Positions 1-6,301 of a stretch of DNA of 10,415 nt are shown piece by piece. The DNA comes from Desulfobulbaceae bacterium (lineage in GTDB: Bacteria > Desulfobacterota > Desulfobulbia > Desulfobulbales > SURF-16): contig JANTGB010000054.1 of the NCBI GenBank assembly GCA_024763115.1, positions 1-10,415 of the forward strand. Direction: 5' to 3'. A program made the translations under genes and the position numbers. A model generated the notes under the pieces. The model did no database searches and had not been told where the DNA came from. It saw only the letters and a list, made by a program, of their open reading frames with translations. Position 1 is the first letter of the stretch. Every line of letters begins with the position of its first letter.

Positions 1-14
1 TGGAGGAAATATCG

Positions 15-84
15 TTGTTGGGTTCGCCTGACTTCGCATCATCTCAACATGCGGATATAAAAGGAAAATCAGCGAACCCAACAA
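15..84. repeat. Inverted repeat with 13-bp perfect arms
   Basis: The arms TTGTTGGGTTCGC (15-27) and GCGAACCCAACAA (72-84) are perfect reverse complements around a loop of about 44 nt. Pairing can continue into the loop with one bulge (CTGA at 28-31 region against TCAG at 69-72 region). No reading frame is evident here. It could be a REP/MITE-like intergenic repeat or a transcript-end structure lying about 80 nt past the dacB stop. There is no U-tract on either side, so it is not a classical terminator. Confidence 0.6.
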
Positions 85-97
85 AATTAGTTGCCGG

Positions 98-142
98 CCG
101 CCGGCTTAAACTAACCAGCAATTTTTCCTTTTAGGCCGGCGG
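98..142. repeat. GC-only inverted repeat downstream of dacB
   Basis: CCGCCGGC (98-105) and GCCGGCGG (135-142) are perfect 8-bp complementary arms separated by 29 nt of A/T-rich sequence. On the dacB strand the hairpin starts about 20 nt after the stop codon, a plausible place for a 3'-end structure. No run of T follows, so factor-independent termination is not shown. The function is unknown. Confidence 0.45.
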
Positions 143-162
143 AATGGATAGCTGTCTGTGGT

Positions 163-1368
163 TCAGATAAGTTCAAAGATCAAACGAAGAATCCTGTCTC
201 GATTGTTGGCCTTTTGATTAAGAATGATAACAAAACTTGTCATGTCCTTTGGGCTGTTCAGGTAGCCGGCATAGGAAAAAACATTGCTTAAAGTTCCTGA
301 TTTAAGCAGCAGGCCGTCCTTTTTTTCAAGTAACCGGCGATTATTTTTAAAATAATTAAGAACATTAAGCATGGCTTGCGGAGTTATCCTGTTCTTTCTG
401 GATAAGCCGGAACCTTCCTCGACCTGAAAGCTTTCTTTTTTCAGGCCAATTTCCTTCAGCAGAAAAATATTAAGGGTTTTTCTGCCTTTCCGCCAGGTTG
501 CCGGCAACCCCTGTTTTTTGGCTCCGCAAACCAGAAAAATCTGGTTTGCAATGAAATTATTGGAAAAAAGGAGCATCTGTCTAATTATTTCATCTAAAGG
601 TGGAGAATAATGGCGATGGAAAAGGATTAAATTACGGGGCGTTCGGTTAGGGCTTATCCTTCCCTGACAGTAGATGCCCTGTTTCTTCAGCATGGCCTGG
701 AACAGTTCACCGGCCAGCTGGAGACTGTCGACGGCGCTGTGAGCAATTGTGATCCGCCATCTGCCTGGTTTCAGATTTTTACCCTTGTCCAGCATCAGCG
801 GCAAAAGAGGCGTCTGGAGCTCGGCAGAGGCTATTGTCCCATCCTTTTTTTTAACAATGAAAATAGTGTTAAAATTGACCGTTAAGCCACAGTTTGCCGC
901 ATCATAAGGGTTTAAACTTGCTCCAGCGCCTGAAGCGCTGTGCTCAAGCAAAAAATCTGTGTCGTCAAGATAAATATTATTAACTCTTTTTAACCCTTTT
1001 TCCTTAAGTATGGCGGCAATTTCGCTTACTTTTTCAGAAATCAGCAGAGGATCGCCATGACCTTTGATGTAGAGATTGTCTTGGGAGTCAAGATAAAAGT
1101 CAGTGGCAAAACAATAGTCGCGGCCTAAGAGATGGAGCGCTTCAGCGCTGGTGACAATTTTCCAGATACTTGCCGGAGAAAACAGGGTGTCGGGGTTATG
1201 CGCGGCAACAATACGGTTATTCTCCGCTAAAATATAACCGCCATTATCAATAAGTTCAGCTGCCCGGGCCTGGAGAGAAGGACTGGCCGCACCCCGGCAG
1301 GGGGGAAATAAACCCGCAAAAATAAACAGCAGAAGTGCGAACAAAAAACTTCTGCTGTTATAGGACAT
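163..1368 (-). CDS. dacB: D-alanyl-D-alanine carboxypeptidase/endopeptidase, PBP4 family (peptidase S13)
   Basis: This is a periplasmic penicillin-binding protein that trims or cleaves D-Ala-containing peptidoglycan peptides. In the 401-residue form chosen here, residues 1-27 are a signal peptide with a hydrophobic core (FLFALLLFIFAGLF). The three active-site motifs are present and in order: SIWK (67-70, nucleophile Ser67), SNN (269-271) and KSGT (356-359). The family signatures GHGDP (about 103-107) and GSGLSR (319-324) are also seen. The Ser-to-SxN spacing of about 202 residues is somewhat shorter than in E. coli PBP4. An in-frame ATG at 1449 with an upstream AGGA would add 27 residues ahead of the signal peptide. 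I reject it because that stretch lies inside a repeat-like element (1396-1536) and would bury the signal sequence. The ATG at 1368 has no clear Shine-Dalgarno, so the exact start remains uncertain. The enzyme call is firm. Confidence 0.88.
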   Translation of the reverse strand: MSYNSRSFLFALLLFIFAGLFPPCRGAASPSLQARAAELIDNGGYILAENNRIVAAHNPDTLFSPASIWKIVTSAEALHLLGRDYCFATDFYLDSQDNLYIKGHGDPLLISEKVSEIAAILKEKGLKRVNNIYLDDTDFLLEHSASGAGASLNPYDAANCGLTVNFNTIFIVKKKDGTIASAELQTPLLPLMLDKGKNLKPGRWRITIAHSAVDSLQLAGELFQAMLKKQGIYCQGRISPNRTPRNLILFHRHYSPPLDEIIRQMLLFSNNFIANQIFLVCGAKKQGLPATWRKGRKTLNIFLLKEIGLKKESFQVEEGSGLSRKNRITPQAMLNVLNYFKNNRRLLEKKDGLLLKSGTLSNVFSYAGYLNSPKDMTSFVIILNQKANNRDRILRLIFELI

Positions 1369-1395
1369 GAGAGACAAAATATTTATAGAAAAATC

Positions 1396-1536
1396 GTAAT
1401 AGTTCACCAGAGACGGCAAATTCAGCCTCCGGCAGAGCGCTATAACCATTCATCAATGTTCCTGATGTGCGCGAGCAGACCGGCGAGGCAAAAGGGCCTG
1501 ATCGGGCGCAGATCAGGCGGCCGGCTGAACGGTTAC
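1396..1536. repeat. 141-bp repeat-family element between trpB2 and dacB
   Basis: The stretch begins GTAATAGTTCACC and ends GGCTGAACGGTTAC. The reverse complement of the end, GTAACCGTTCAGCC, matches the beginning with a few differences, so the piece has imperfect terminal inverted repeats. The ends resemble those of the elements at 2941, 9935 and 10236. It starts 6 nt after the trpB2 stop and ends 27 nt upstream of the chosen dacB start, filling nearly the whole gap. Membership of the family is inferred from the ends and position, since the interior matches the other copies only weakly. Confidence 0.5.
1496..1518 (-). other. Perfect 8-bp stem-loop after trpB2
   Basis: GCCTGATC (1496-1503) and GATCAGGC (1511-1518) pair perfectly around a 7-nt loop. 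On the minus strand it lies 24 nt past the trpB2 stop and is followed by CCCTTTTG. This could be a weak transcription terminator or an internal hairpin of the surrounding repeat-like element. The four-T run is too short to be confident of termination. Confidence 0.45.
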
Positions 1537-1542
1537 GAGAAA

Positions 1543-2889
1543 TCAAACCCTGGGCAGGTTCCTGGTTGCGGCAATAATATCTTCTTCCGGATAATCATAA
1601 TTTTGCAGTTGTCCGGCATGAAATTTATCGTAACTTGACAGATCAAGCAGGCCATGACCGGAAAAGTTAAAGAGGATAGTCTTGGGATCGTCCTTATCCC
1701 TGGTTGCCTCTATAATAGCGGCCCGAATGGCATGACAGGTCTCCGGAGCCGGAATAATACCCTCGGTCCGGGCGAACAGTACCCCGGACTCAAAGCATTC
1801 AAGTTGATGAACGCTTGTGGGCTCTATTATCTTTTCCCTGACAAGGGCGCTGATGATCGGCGACATGCCGTGATAGCGCAGGCCGCCGGCATGAATTCCC
1901 GGTGGAATAAAATCATGACCAAGGGTGTACATATAGAGCAAAGGAGTGGTACGGGCCACATCTCCAAAATCATAAGCCAGCAGGCCGCGGGTCAGGGTAG
2001 GACAGGAGGCTGGTTCCACACCGATCATTTTCAGTTTTTTCCCTTCCAGTTTGTCGGTCAAAAACGGGGTGGCCAGTCCGGCGAAATTAGATCCGCCGCC
2101 GCAACAGCCAATCAGGACATCAGGATATTCTCCAGCAATTTCCATCTGTTTTTTTGCTTCCAGGCCGATAATTGATTGATGGAGAATTACATGGTTTAAT
2201 ACGGAACCAAGGGCATACTTGGTATCTTCCCTGGAAGCCGCGTCCTCGACTGCCTCGCTGATGGCAATACCTAAAGAACCGGCGGTATCCGGAAATTCTT
2301 CTATAATTCTTCGCCCGGTATTGGTATCAGAGCTGGGACTGGCGACAATTTCCGCCCCATAGGTATTCATCATGCTTTTGCGGTAAGGTTTCTGTTCAAA
2401 AGAAACCCGCACCATATAGACCTTACATTCCAGGCCGAACTTATGGGTTGCAAAGGAAAGGGCGCTTCCCCATTGCCCAGCCCCGGTCTCTGTGGAAAGG
2501 CGTTTTACTCCTTCCTGTTTGTTGTAGTAAGCCTGGGCAACCGCACTGTTGGTCTTATGGCTGCCCGAAGGAGAAACACCTTCATATTTAAAAAAAATTT
2601 TTGCCTTGGTGCCCAGTGCCTTTTCCAGATTATTGGCCCGGACCAGGGGAGACGGCCGCCAGATATGATAAATTTCCTGAATTTCTCGAGGAATATCAAT
2701 CCAGCGCTTATCACTCATCTCCTGTTCCAGAAGACCCATGGGAAAAATAGGGGCCAGTTTTTCCGGCCCGGCAGGCTGTCTGGTTTCCGGGTCAAGAGGA
2801 GGTTCCACCCCATTGGGGATGTCGGGCATAACATTATACCAGCGAGTGGGCATTTCTCTTTCTTTAAGATTAATTTTTTTCTCTTGCAT
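1543..2889 (-). CDS. trpB2: Tryptophan synthase beta chain, TrpB2 type
   Basis: This is a PLP-dependent enzyme of 448 residues. TrpB2 proteins condense indole with L-serine to make tryptophan. They are generally thought to work without the tight TrpA complex, perhaps salvaging indole. The longer N-terminal section (WYN at 17-19, then a proline-rich stretch to about residue 50) is typical of TrpB2 and absent from TrpB1. The cofactor lysine is Lys112 in [16 protein letters not shown] (134-141) carries the catalytic-glutamate motif, with Trp where TrpB1 has His. CCGGGSN (262-268) is the phosphate-binding loop, and EGIIPAPE (376-383) and FNFSGHG (407-413) close the active site. The ATG at 2889 is preceded by CAGGA with a 7-nt spacer. 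The gene is separated from trpBA by a repeat-rich gap and so may have its own promoter, though none is clear. Only about 20% of residues look shared with the trpB product in this window, by eye. Confidence 0.93.
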   Translation of the reverse strand: MQEKKINLKEREMPTRWYNVMPDIPNGVEPPLDPETRQPAGPEKLAPIFPMGLLEQEMSDKRWIDIPREIQEIYHIWRPSPLVRANNLEKALGTKAKIFFKYEGVSPSGSHKTNSAVAQAYYNKQEGVKRLSTETGAGQWGSALSFATHKFGLECKVYMVRVSFEQKPYRKSMMNTYGAEIVASPSSDTNTGRRIIEEFPDTAGSLGIAISEAVEDAASREDTKYALGSVLNHVILHQSIIGLEAKKQMEIAGEYPDVLIGCCGGGSNFAGLATPFLTDKLEGKKLKMIGVEPASCPTLTRGLLAYDFGDVARTTPLLYMYTLGHDFIPPGIHAGGLRYHGMSPIISALVREKIIEPTSVHQLECFESGVLFARTEGIIPAPETCHAIRAAIIEATRDKDDPKTILFNFSGHGLLDLSSYDKFHAGQLQNYDYPEEDIIAATRNLPRV

Positions 2890-2940
2890 AATATTTTCCT
2901 GTTTGGTTGATGGGCTGAAAATTGGATATCAAAAAATTAA

Positions 2941-3006
2941 GTAACGGTTCACAGCTCACCGGATCCGGCATCTCGCAAGCTCGCTTACCGGCACCCGGTA
3001 AGTAAC
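2941..3006. repeat. Short (66-bp) copy of the GTAACTGYTCA-bounded repeat
   Basis: It starts GTAACGGTTCACAG and ends in CGCTTACC, GCACCC and GTAAC-type blocks in the same order as the right end of the copy at 10236-10370. Inside are a 10-bp palindrome CCGGATCCGG (2959-2968) and a perfect hairpin, CTTACCGG / CCGGTAAG, with a 3-nt loop (2984-3002). Compared with the copies upstream of tolQ it lacks most of the middle. No open reading frame is present, so it looks like a non-autonomous or structural repeat. Confidence 0.6.
2984..3002. other. Perfect 8-bp hairpin with CAC loop
   Basis: CTTACCGG (2984-2991), CAC, CCGGTAAG (2995-3002): every base of the arms pairs. It forms the right end of the 66-bp repeat copy. 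The corresponding place in the copy at 10236-10370 pairs only partly. It may serve as an RNA or DNA recognition structure. No U-tract follows in either direction. Confidence 0.55.
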
Positions 3007-3050
3007 AGCGAAGCGGTGTCATACAATAAGGGCGGTTCGCAACATTTAGA

Positions 3051-3079
3051 GTAACTACTCATAGGGTAAGCGCCTGATG
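3051..3079 (-). repeat. Partial repeat copy (end block)
   Basis: Read on the minus strand, this piece carries GGCGCTTACCCTATGAGTAG followed by TTAC. It closely matches the piece at 10390-10415 (GGACGCTTACCCCATGAGTA...) and, more loosely, 9776-9803. It is one end of the same repeat family without its partner end nearby. Confidence 0.55.
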
Positions 3080-3096
3080 TGTGCAAAGCTCTGTAT

Positions 3097-3150
3097 TTGT
3101 AACTGGTCGGTGGTTGGGGCGGTTTTTTGCCCCTACCTTAATAGTTACAA
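3097..3150. repeat. 54-bp palindromic mini-element
   Basis: It is bounded by perfect 8-bp inverted ends, TTGTAACT (3097-3104) and AGTTACAA (3143-3150). Inside, GGTTGGGGC (3112-3120) and GCCCCTACC (3129-3137) pair with one mismatch around an 8-nt loop containing six T. The inner block has a diverged match at about 10116-10142. It sits about 55-110 nt after the trpA stop, but the T run is in the loop rather than after the stem, so I do not call it a terminator. Confidence 0.55.
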
Positions 3151-3205
3151 TAATTATATCATGTCGGGTTGATATTTTGTAATTTATCAGTAACTATTCC
3201 GTGAA

Positions 3206-3976
3206 CTACTCCCGCAACCCCCGGATAAACGGGCCAACAGCGGCAGCCCCTTCAGCGTCCACAAGTTTAATGGTTCTGGTGCCGATCACCGCAATATCAG
3301 CCTTGCCGGTAAGATAATCCACATCTTTTTTACTGCTGATGCCGAACCCTACAGCCAGAGGCCGCCTGGTAGAGCGGCGGCAGCGTTCAAGATAGCTGTT
3401 AAATTCTTCATCAAAACTGGTGGCCCTGCCGGTGACTCCCTTCCTGGCCACACAATAAATAAAACCATTACCGTAAGAAGCCAGTTCCTTCATCCGCTCA
3501 GCGGTTGAAGTCGGAGCAAAAATCATGATAACGGCAATCTGATATTTCTCCGCCAAGGCAAAAAACGCCTTTCCTTCCTCAGGAGAAATGTCAGGAACAA
3601 TCAGCCCCTTTATCTTCAGCTCCTGCGCCCTGCGCAGAAATTTTTCTTCCCCGTATTTAAAAATTATATTGTAATAGGTCATGAACAGGAAAGGGATATC
3701 ATGACGAACCGTGATTTCGGCGGCAAACTCCAGGCAGTCCGCCACAGTAACATTGTTATCAATAGCATCCTGATTGGCCTTGACGATCATTGGGCCGTCA
3801 GCCATGGGCTCGGAAAAGGGAATCTGCATTTCAATCAGATCAACCCCGTTTTCAACCATCTGACTGATAACCTCCCGGTTAACCGCAAACGAAGGATAGC
3901 CCAGGACAATATGGGTCATGAGGAGAATATCCTTATCCTTTTCGGCCCTGATCCCGATATCATCAACGAGTTGCAT
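3206..3976 (-). CDS. trpA: Tryptophan synthase alpha chain
   Basis: The product has 256 residues (E. coli TrpA 268) and a TIM-barrel sequence. It cleaves indole-3-glycerol phosphate to indole, which passes to the TrpB partner. The catalytic Glu49 (LIEMQ) and Asp60 (MADGP) fall at the same numbers as in E. coli. Loop 6 carries GVTG (180-183), and GFGISS (210-215) forms part of the phosphate site. There are unusual substitutions: loop 2 reads PFSEP, with Glu56 where Asp56 is usual; EMQIPF replaces the common ELGIPF; and LGYP (25-28) replaces GDP. The ATG at 3976 is preceded by AAGGGGG with a 6-nt spacer and lies inside the end of trpB (14-nt overlap), which suggests translational coupling. An upstream in-frame ATG at 4057 would add 27 residues antiparallel to nothing known and overlapping trpB further, so it is rejected. 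The stop TAG overlaps a repeat end motif. Confidence 0.94.
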   Translation of the reverse strand: MQLVDDIGIRAEKDKDILLMTHIVLGYPSFAVNREVISQMVENGVDLIEMQIPFSEPMADGPMIVKANQDAIDNNVTVADCLEFAAEITVRHDIPFLFMTYYNIIFKYGEEKFLRRAQELKIKGLIVPDISPEEGKAFFALAEKYQIAVIMIFAPTSTAERMKELASYGNGFIYCVARKGVTGRATSFDEEFNSYLERCRRSTRRPLAVGFGISSKKDVDYLTGKADIAVIGTRTIKLVDAEGAAAVGPFIRGLRE

Positions 3977-5201
3977 ATTCAGCCCCCTTTTCAATAATAA
4001 ACTGCTGCCAGGAAGGATCATTAAAGGCATGGGCAATGGTAAAAATATCCTTGTCACCCCGGCCCGACATATTGATAATAACGGCCTGATCCCGGTTCAG
4101 TTCTCCAGCCTCTTTAAAGGCCTGGACAAAGGCGTGGGCTGATTCCAGGGCCGGGATAATTCCCTCTTTTTTCATAGTCAGATCAAGGGCTGCCATTACT
4201 TCATCATCCGTTGCCCCGGCAAAACGCACCCTGCCCTTTTCCCAGAGATCAGTCAAAATCGGCGACACTCCGACATAATCAAGTCCGGCGGCCACTGAAT
4301 GGGTGTCAAGCATCTGGCCGTCATCATTCTGGAGAAACATGGTCTTATAGCCCTGGGCCACTCCCGGAGAGGCGTCGTTGGTTGCCAACCGGGCCGCGTG
4401 CTGCCCGGAAGCAAGCCCCTTGCCACCGGCCTCAACCCCAACAAGTTCAACATTCTCCCGCTCAAGAAAACCCTGGAAAATCCCCATGGCATTGGAACCA
4501 CCGCCCACACAGGCATAAACCCGGGCCGGATCAGCACCAAACCGCTCCAGAATCTGCTGCCTGGCCTCCAGGCCGATAATAGACTGGAACCAGGCCACCA
4601 TTTCCGGAAAAGGATGCGGCCCGCAGACCGTACCAAGAACATAATGAGTGTCATCCATTCTGGTCACCCAGTCGCGAAATGCCTCATTTATGGCATCCTT
4701 CAAAGTCTTGGAGCCCGAAGTAACCGATACCACTTTTGCCCCCAGTTTTTCCATCCAGAAAACATTGGGACGCTGGCGCATGACATCCTCTTCACCCATA
4801 TAAATGGTACATTCAAAACCAAACTTGGCCGCCATGGTGGCAGTAGCTACCCCGTGCTGCCCGGCCCCGGTTTCGGCAATAACCCGTTTCTTGCCCATCT
4901 TTTTAACCAGCAGCCCCTGGCCCATGACATTATTGGCCTTATGGGCTCCGGTGTGATTAAGATCCTCGCGCTTAATAAAAATCCGGGCGCCGTTGAAGTG
5001 ACGGGAAAGATTTTCAGCATGGGTCAAGGGAGTAGGCCGACAGGAATAAGTTGCCATCAGCTCAACATATTCCTGCCAGAAGCTCTCATCATTTCTGACC
5101 GAAGTATAGGCCTGCTTCAGCTCCTGAAAGGTTTCATACAAGACCTCGGGAATAAATGCTCCGCCCCATTGGCCGTAATAACCATTATTATTTTTCAACA
5201 A
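3963..5201 (-). CDS. trpB: Tryptophan synthase beta chain, TrpB1 type
   Basis: This PLP enzyme joins indole from TrpA with L-serine to give tryptophan. The 412-residue product contains YYGQWGGAFIPE (8-19), the cofactor lysine Lys88 in GAHKAN, ETGAGQHG (110-117) with catalytic Glu110, the phosphate loop GGGSN (233-237) and SGRGDKD (379-385). Lys168 (TLKDA) matches the lysine that contacts TrpA loop 2. The C-terminus runs about 15 residues beyond a typical end (ATR). Initiation is at tandem TTG codons (5201 or 5198), with no ATG nearby that keeps the conserved N-terminus. GGTGAG at 5205-5210 is the likely ribosome-binding site and suits the second TTG better. The gene follows cpoB by 13 nt and overlaps trpA, so it appears to be read in one transcript with the Tol genes. 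No trpC or trpF is adjacent. Confidence 0.95.
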   Translation of the reverse strand: MLKNNNGYYGQWGGAFIPEVLYETFQELKQAYTSVRNDESFWQEYVELMATYSCRPTPLTHAENLSRHFNGARIFIKREDLNHTGAHKANNVMGQGLLVKKMGKKRVIAETGAGQHGVATATMAAKFGFECTIYMGEEDVMRQRPNVFWMEKLGAKVVSVTSGSKTLKDAINEAFRDWVTRMDDTHYVLGTVCGPHPFPEMVAWFQSIIGLEARQQILERFGADPARVYACVGGGSNAMGIFQGFLERENVELVGVEAGGKGLASGQHAARLATNDASPGVAQGYKTMFLQNDDGQMLDTHSVAAGLDYVGVSPILTDLWEKGRVRFAGATDDEVMAALDLTMKKEGIIPALESAHAFVQAFKEAGELNRDQAVIINMSGRGDKDIFTIAHAFNDPSWQQFIIEKGAEYATR

Positions 5202-5204
5202 AAT

Positions 5205-5210
5205 CTCACC
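5205..5210 (-). promoter_or_regulatory. Ribosome-binding site of trpB
   Basis: GGTGAG on the minus strand, 3 nt before the first TTG (5201) and 6 nt before the second (5198). The spacing favours the second TTG as the initiation codon. The site lies in the 13-nt gap after the cpoB stop. Confidence 0.5.
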
Positions 5211-5214
5211 ACTG

Positions 5215-6267
5215 TTATTTTTTCAATTTCTGCAATTTATTTTTTGCTGTTATCGCCTGCTCGCTCTTGGGAAAATCACTTAAAATTTTATTATATACAA
5301 TACGGGCCGTATCCCTGTCTTCCAGGGCCTCAAAAGCCATTCCCTGCTTGAGCAGGGCAGCGGGAACCTTGCTGTGCTGCGGATAATCGCCGATCACATT
5401 CTGATATTCGAGTATTGCCAGGGCATATTCCTTTTGCTTGAACAGGCAATCTGCGGCCCAGAAACGGCTGTTGACCGCCGGCTTGCTCTTTGGATATTTT
5501 TCCGTGTAACTGTTAAAAAGATCATATGCCTTGTCATACTTCCCGGCCTTAAACAGGTTCATGGCCTTATCATACATTTTCTGAGCCGCGCTCTTTTTCC
5601 CCTTGGCGGCTACTGAGGGCTTAGCGGCTTTGACGCTGCCGGCCTTTACCTTGACTTTGGCCGGAGTTATTTCGTGGACAACATCTTTCTCTTTGGCCTG
5701 ATCGGCCTTACGGCGAGCTCTTTCCGCAGCCCGTGCAGCAGCCTCAGCCCGGGCTGCCGCCTCTCTGGCCCGGGCCCGTTGAATTTTAGCAATGCCTGTC
5801 TCCAGGGAACGTAATTGTTTTGCCGTTGAATTTTCCAGGGACTGCAACTTTACGGCCGTCGAACTTTCCAGGGCCGCAAGCTGATCCTGCAGGTTGCTGA
5901 CCGCCGCGTTCAGCTCCAGGAGGCGGCTGTCAATTTCCGCGATTATTTCTTTGTTCCTGGCCTGATTGTTCCGATAGCGGTTCCTGCTCTCGTCCAGACG
6001 CCCTTTCAGCTGGAGAAGATCATTGTTTATCCGGTCAAGATTGGCGCCCAGGCCCGCCTGCTGTTTCTGAACCCGATTTACCGAGTCCCCGGATTGCTGC
6101 TGAGTAGTTATGACATTCCGATCCACCTCAACAAGTTTACTTTTCAGATTACGTAAACGAATATCAAGATTTCTGACATCATCAGTTGTGGCGCAACTCG
6201 ATAATATAAGACAACATAAGACAAAAACCAACCAGCCCAGGGAATATGAGTTATTTAATTTTTTCAT
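5215..6267 (-). CDS. cpoB: CpoB/YbgF-like Tol-associated TPR lipoprotein
   Basis: The predicted 350-residue protein has a lipoprotein signal peptide ending in the lipobox LSSC (22-25, acylated Cys25). A long coiled coil follows (about 28-165), then an Ala/Arg-rich helix (162-190), a Lys/Ala/Val linker (191-228) and three TPR-like repeats at the C-terminus (about 229-345, e.g. MYDKAMNLFKAGKYDKAYDLF). CpoB of E. coli binds TolA and coordinates the Tol system with peptidoglycan synthesis by PBP1B. It has the same coiled-coil plus TPR plan but a cleavable, non-lipid signal. Asp26 absent after Cys (Ala26 instead) fits outer-membrane sorting by the E. coli rule. The ATG at 6267 is preceded by GGATGAGA. 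The frame is open up to 6474, but that extension overlaps tolB and would displace the signal peptide. The gene follows tolB by 34 nt, and no pal gene intervenes. Confidence 0.85.
   Translation of the reverse strand: MKKLNNSYSLGWLVFVLCCLILSSCATTDDVRNLDIRLRNLKSKLVEVDRNVITTQQQSGDSVNRVQKQQAGLGANLDRINNDLLQLKGRLDESRNRYRNNQARNKEIIAEIDSRLLELNAAVSNLQDQLAALESSTAVKLQSLENSTAKQLRSLETGIAKIQRARAREAAARAEAAARAAERARRKADQAKEKDVVHEITPAKVKVKAGSVKAAKPSVAAKGKKSAAQKMYDKAMNLFKAGKYDKAYDLFNSYTEKYPKSKPAVNSRFWAADCLFKQKEYALAILEYQNVIGDYPQHSKVPAALLKQGMAFEALEDRDTARIVYNKILSDFPKSEQAITAKNKLQKLKK
5773..5871 (-). repeat. In-gene 33-bp tandem repeat (11-residue coiled-coil repeat) in cpoB
   Basis: Residues 133-165 of the CpoB-like protein consist of three 11-residue units: LESSTAVKLQS, LENSTAKQLRS and the more diverged LETGIAKIQRA. 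At the DNA level the first two units are visibly related 33-bp copies sharing TTTCCAGGG. Eleven-residue periodicity suits a hendecad coiled coil and suggests growth by tandem duplication. Confidence 0.7.
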
Positions 6268-6301
6268 AATCTCATCCATATTTTTGATTAAGCTGCAAAT
6301 T

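Larger units (their letters stand above)
2890..3205. other. Gene-free, repeat-rich gap between trpA and trpB2
   Basis: No credible coding sequence is seen in this 316-bp stretch. It contains a compact element (2941-3006), a partial copy (3051-3079), a small bounded palindrome (3097-3150), and a further end motif at 3190-3206 that runs into the trpA stop codon. Nothing resembling a T-box, a tryptophan leader peptide with tandem Trp codons or an intrinsic terminator with a U-tract is visible. The promoter for trpB2, if it has one, should lie in the A/T-rich 40 nt next to its start, but no convincing -35/-10 pair could be fixed. Confidence 0.7.

Noticed and set aside
1654..2175. Plus-strand open frame of 173 codons
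   Set aside because: It is antisense to trpB2, whose motifs are intact, and its product resembles no family.
3112..3137. Intrinsic terminator for trpA
   Set aside because: The T run lies in the loop and no U-tract follows the stem on either strand. The inverted ends around it suggest a repeat element instead.
2890..3205. Tryptophan attenuator or T-box ahead of trpB2
   Set aside because: There is no leader peptide with Trp codons, no T-box core sequence and no terminator/antiterminator pair.
3977..4057. N-terminal extension of trpA
   Set aside because: The ATG at 3976 has a strong ribosome-binding site and gives catalytic residues at the usual numbers.
4299..5351. Long (350-codon) plus-strand open frame opposite trpB and cpoB
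   Set aside because: It runs antisense to the highly conserved trpB. Its translation shows no recognisable domain and the opposite strand accounts for the sequence fully.
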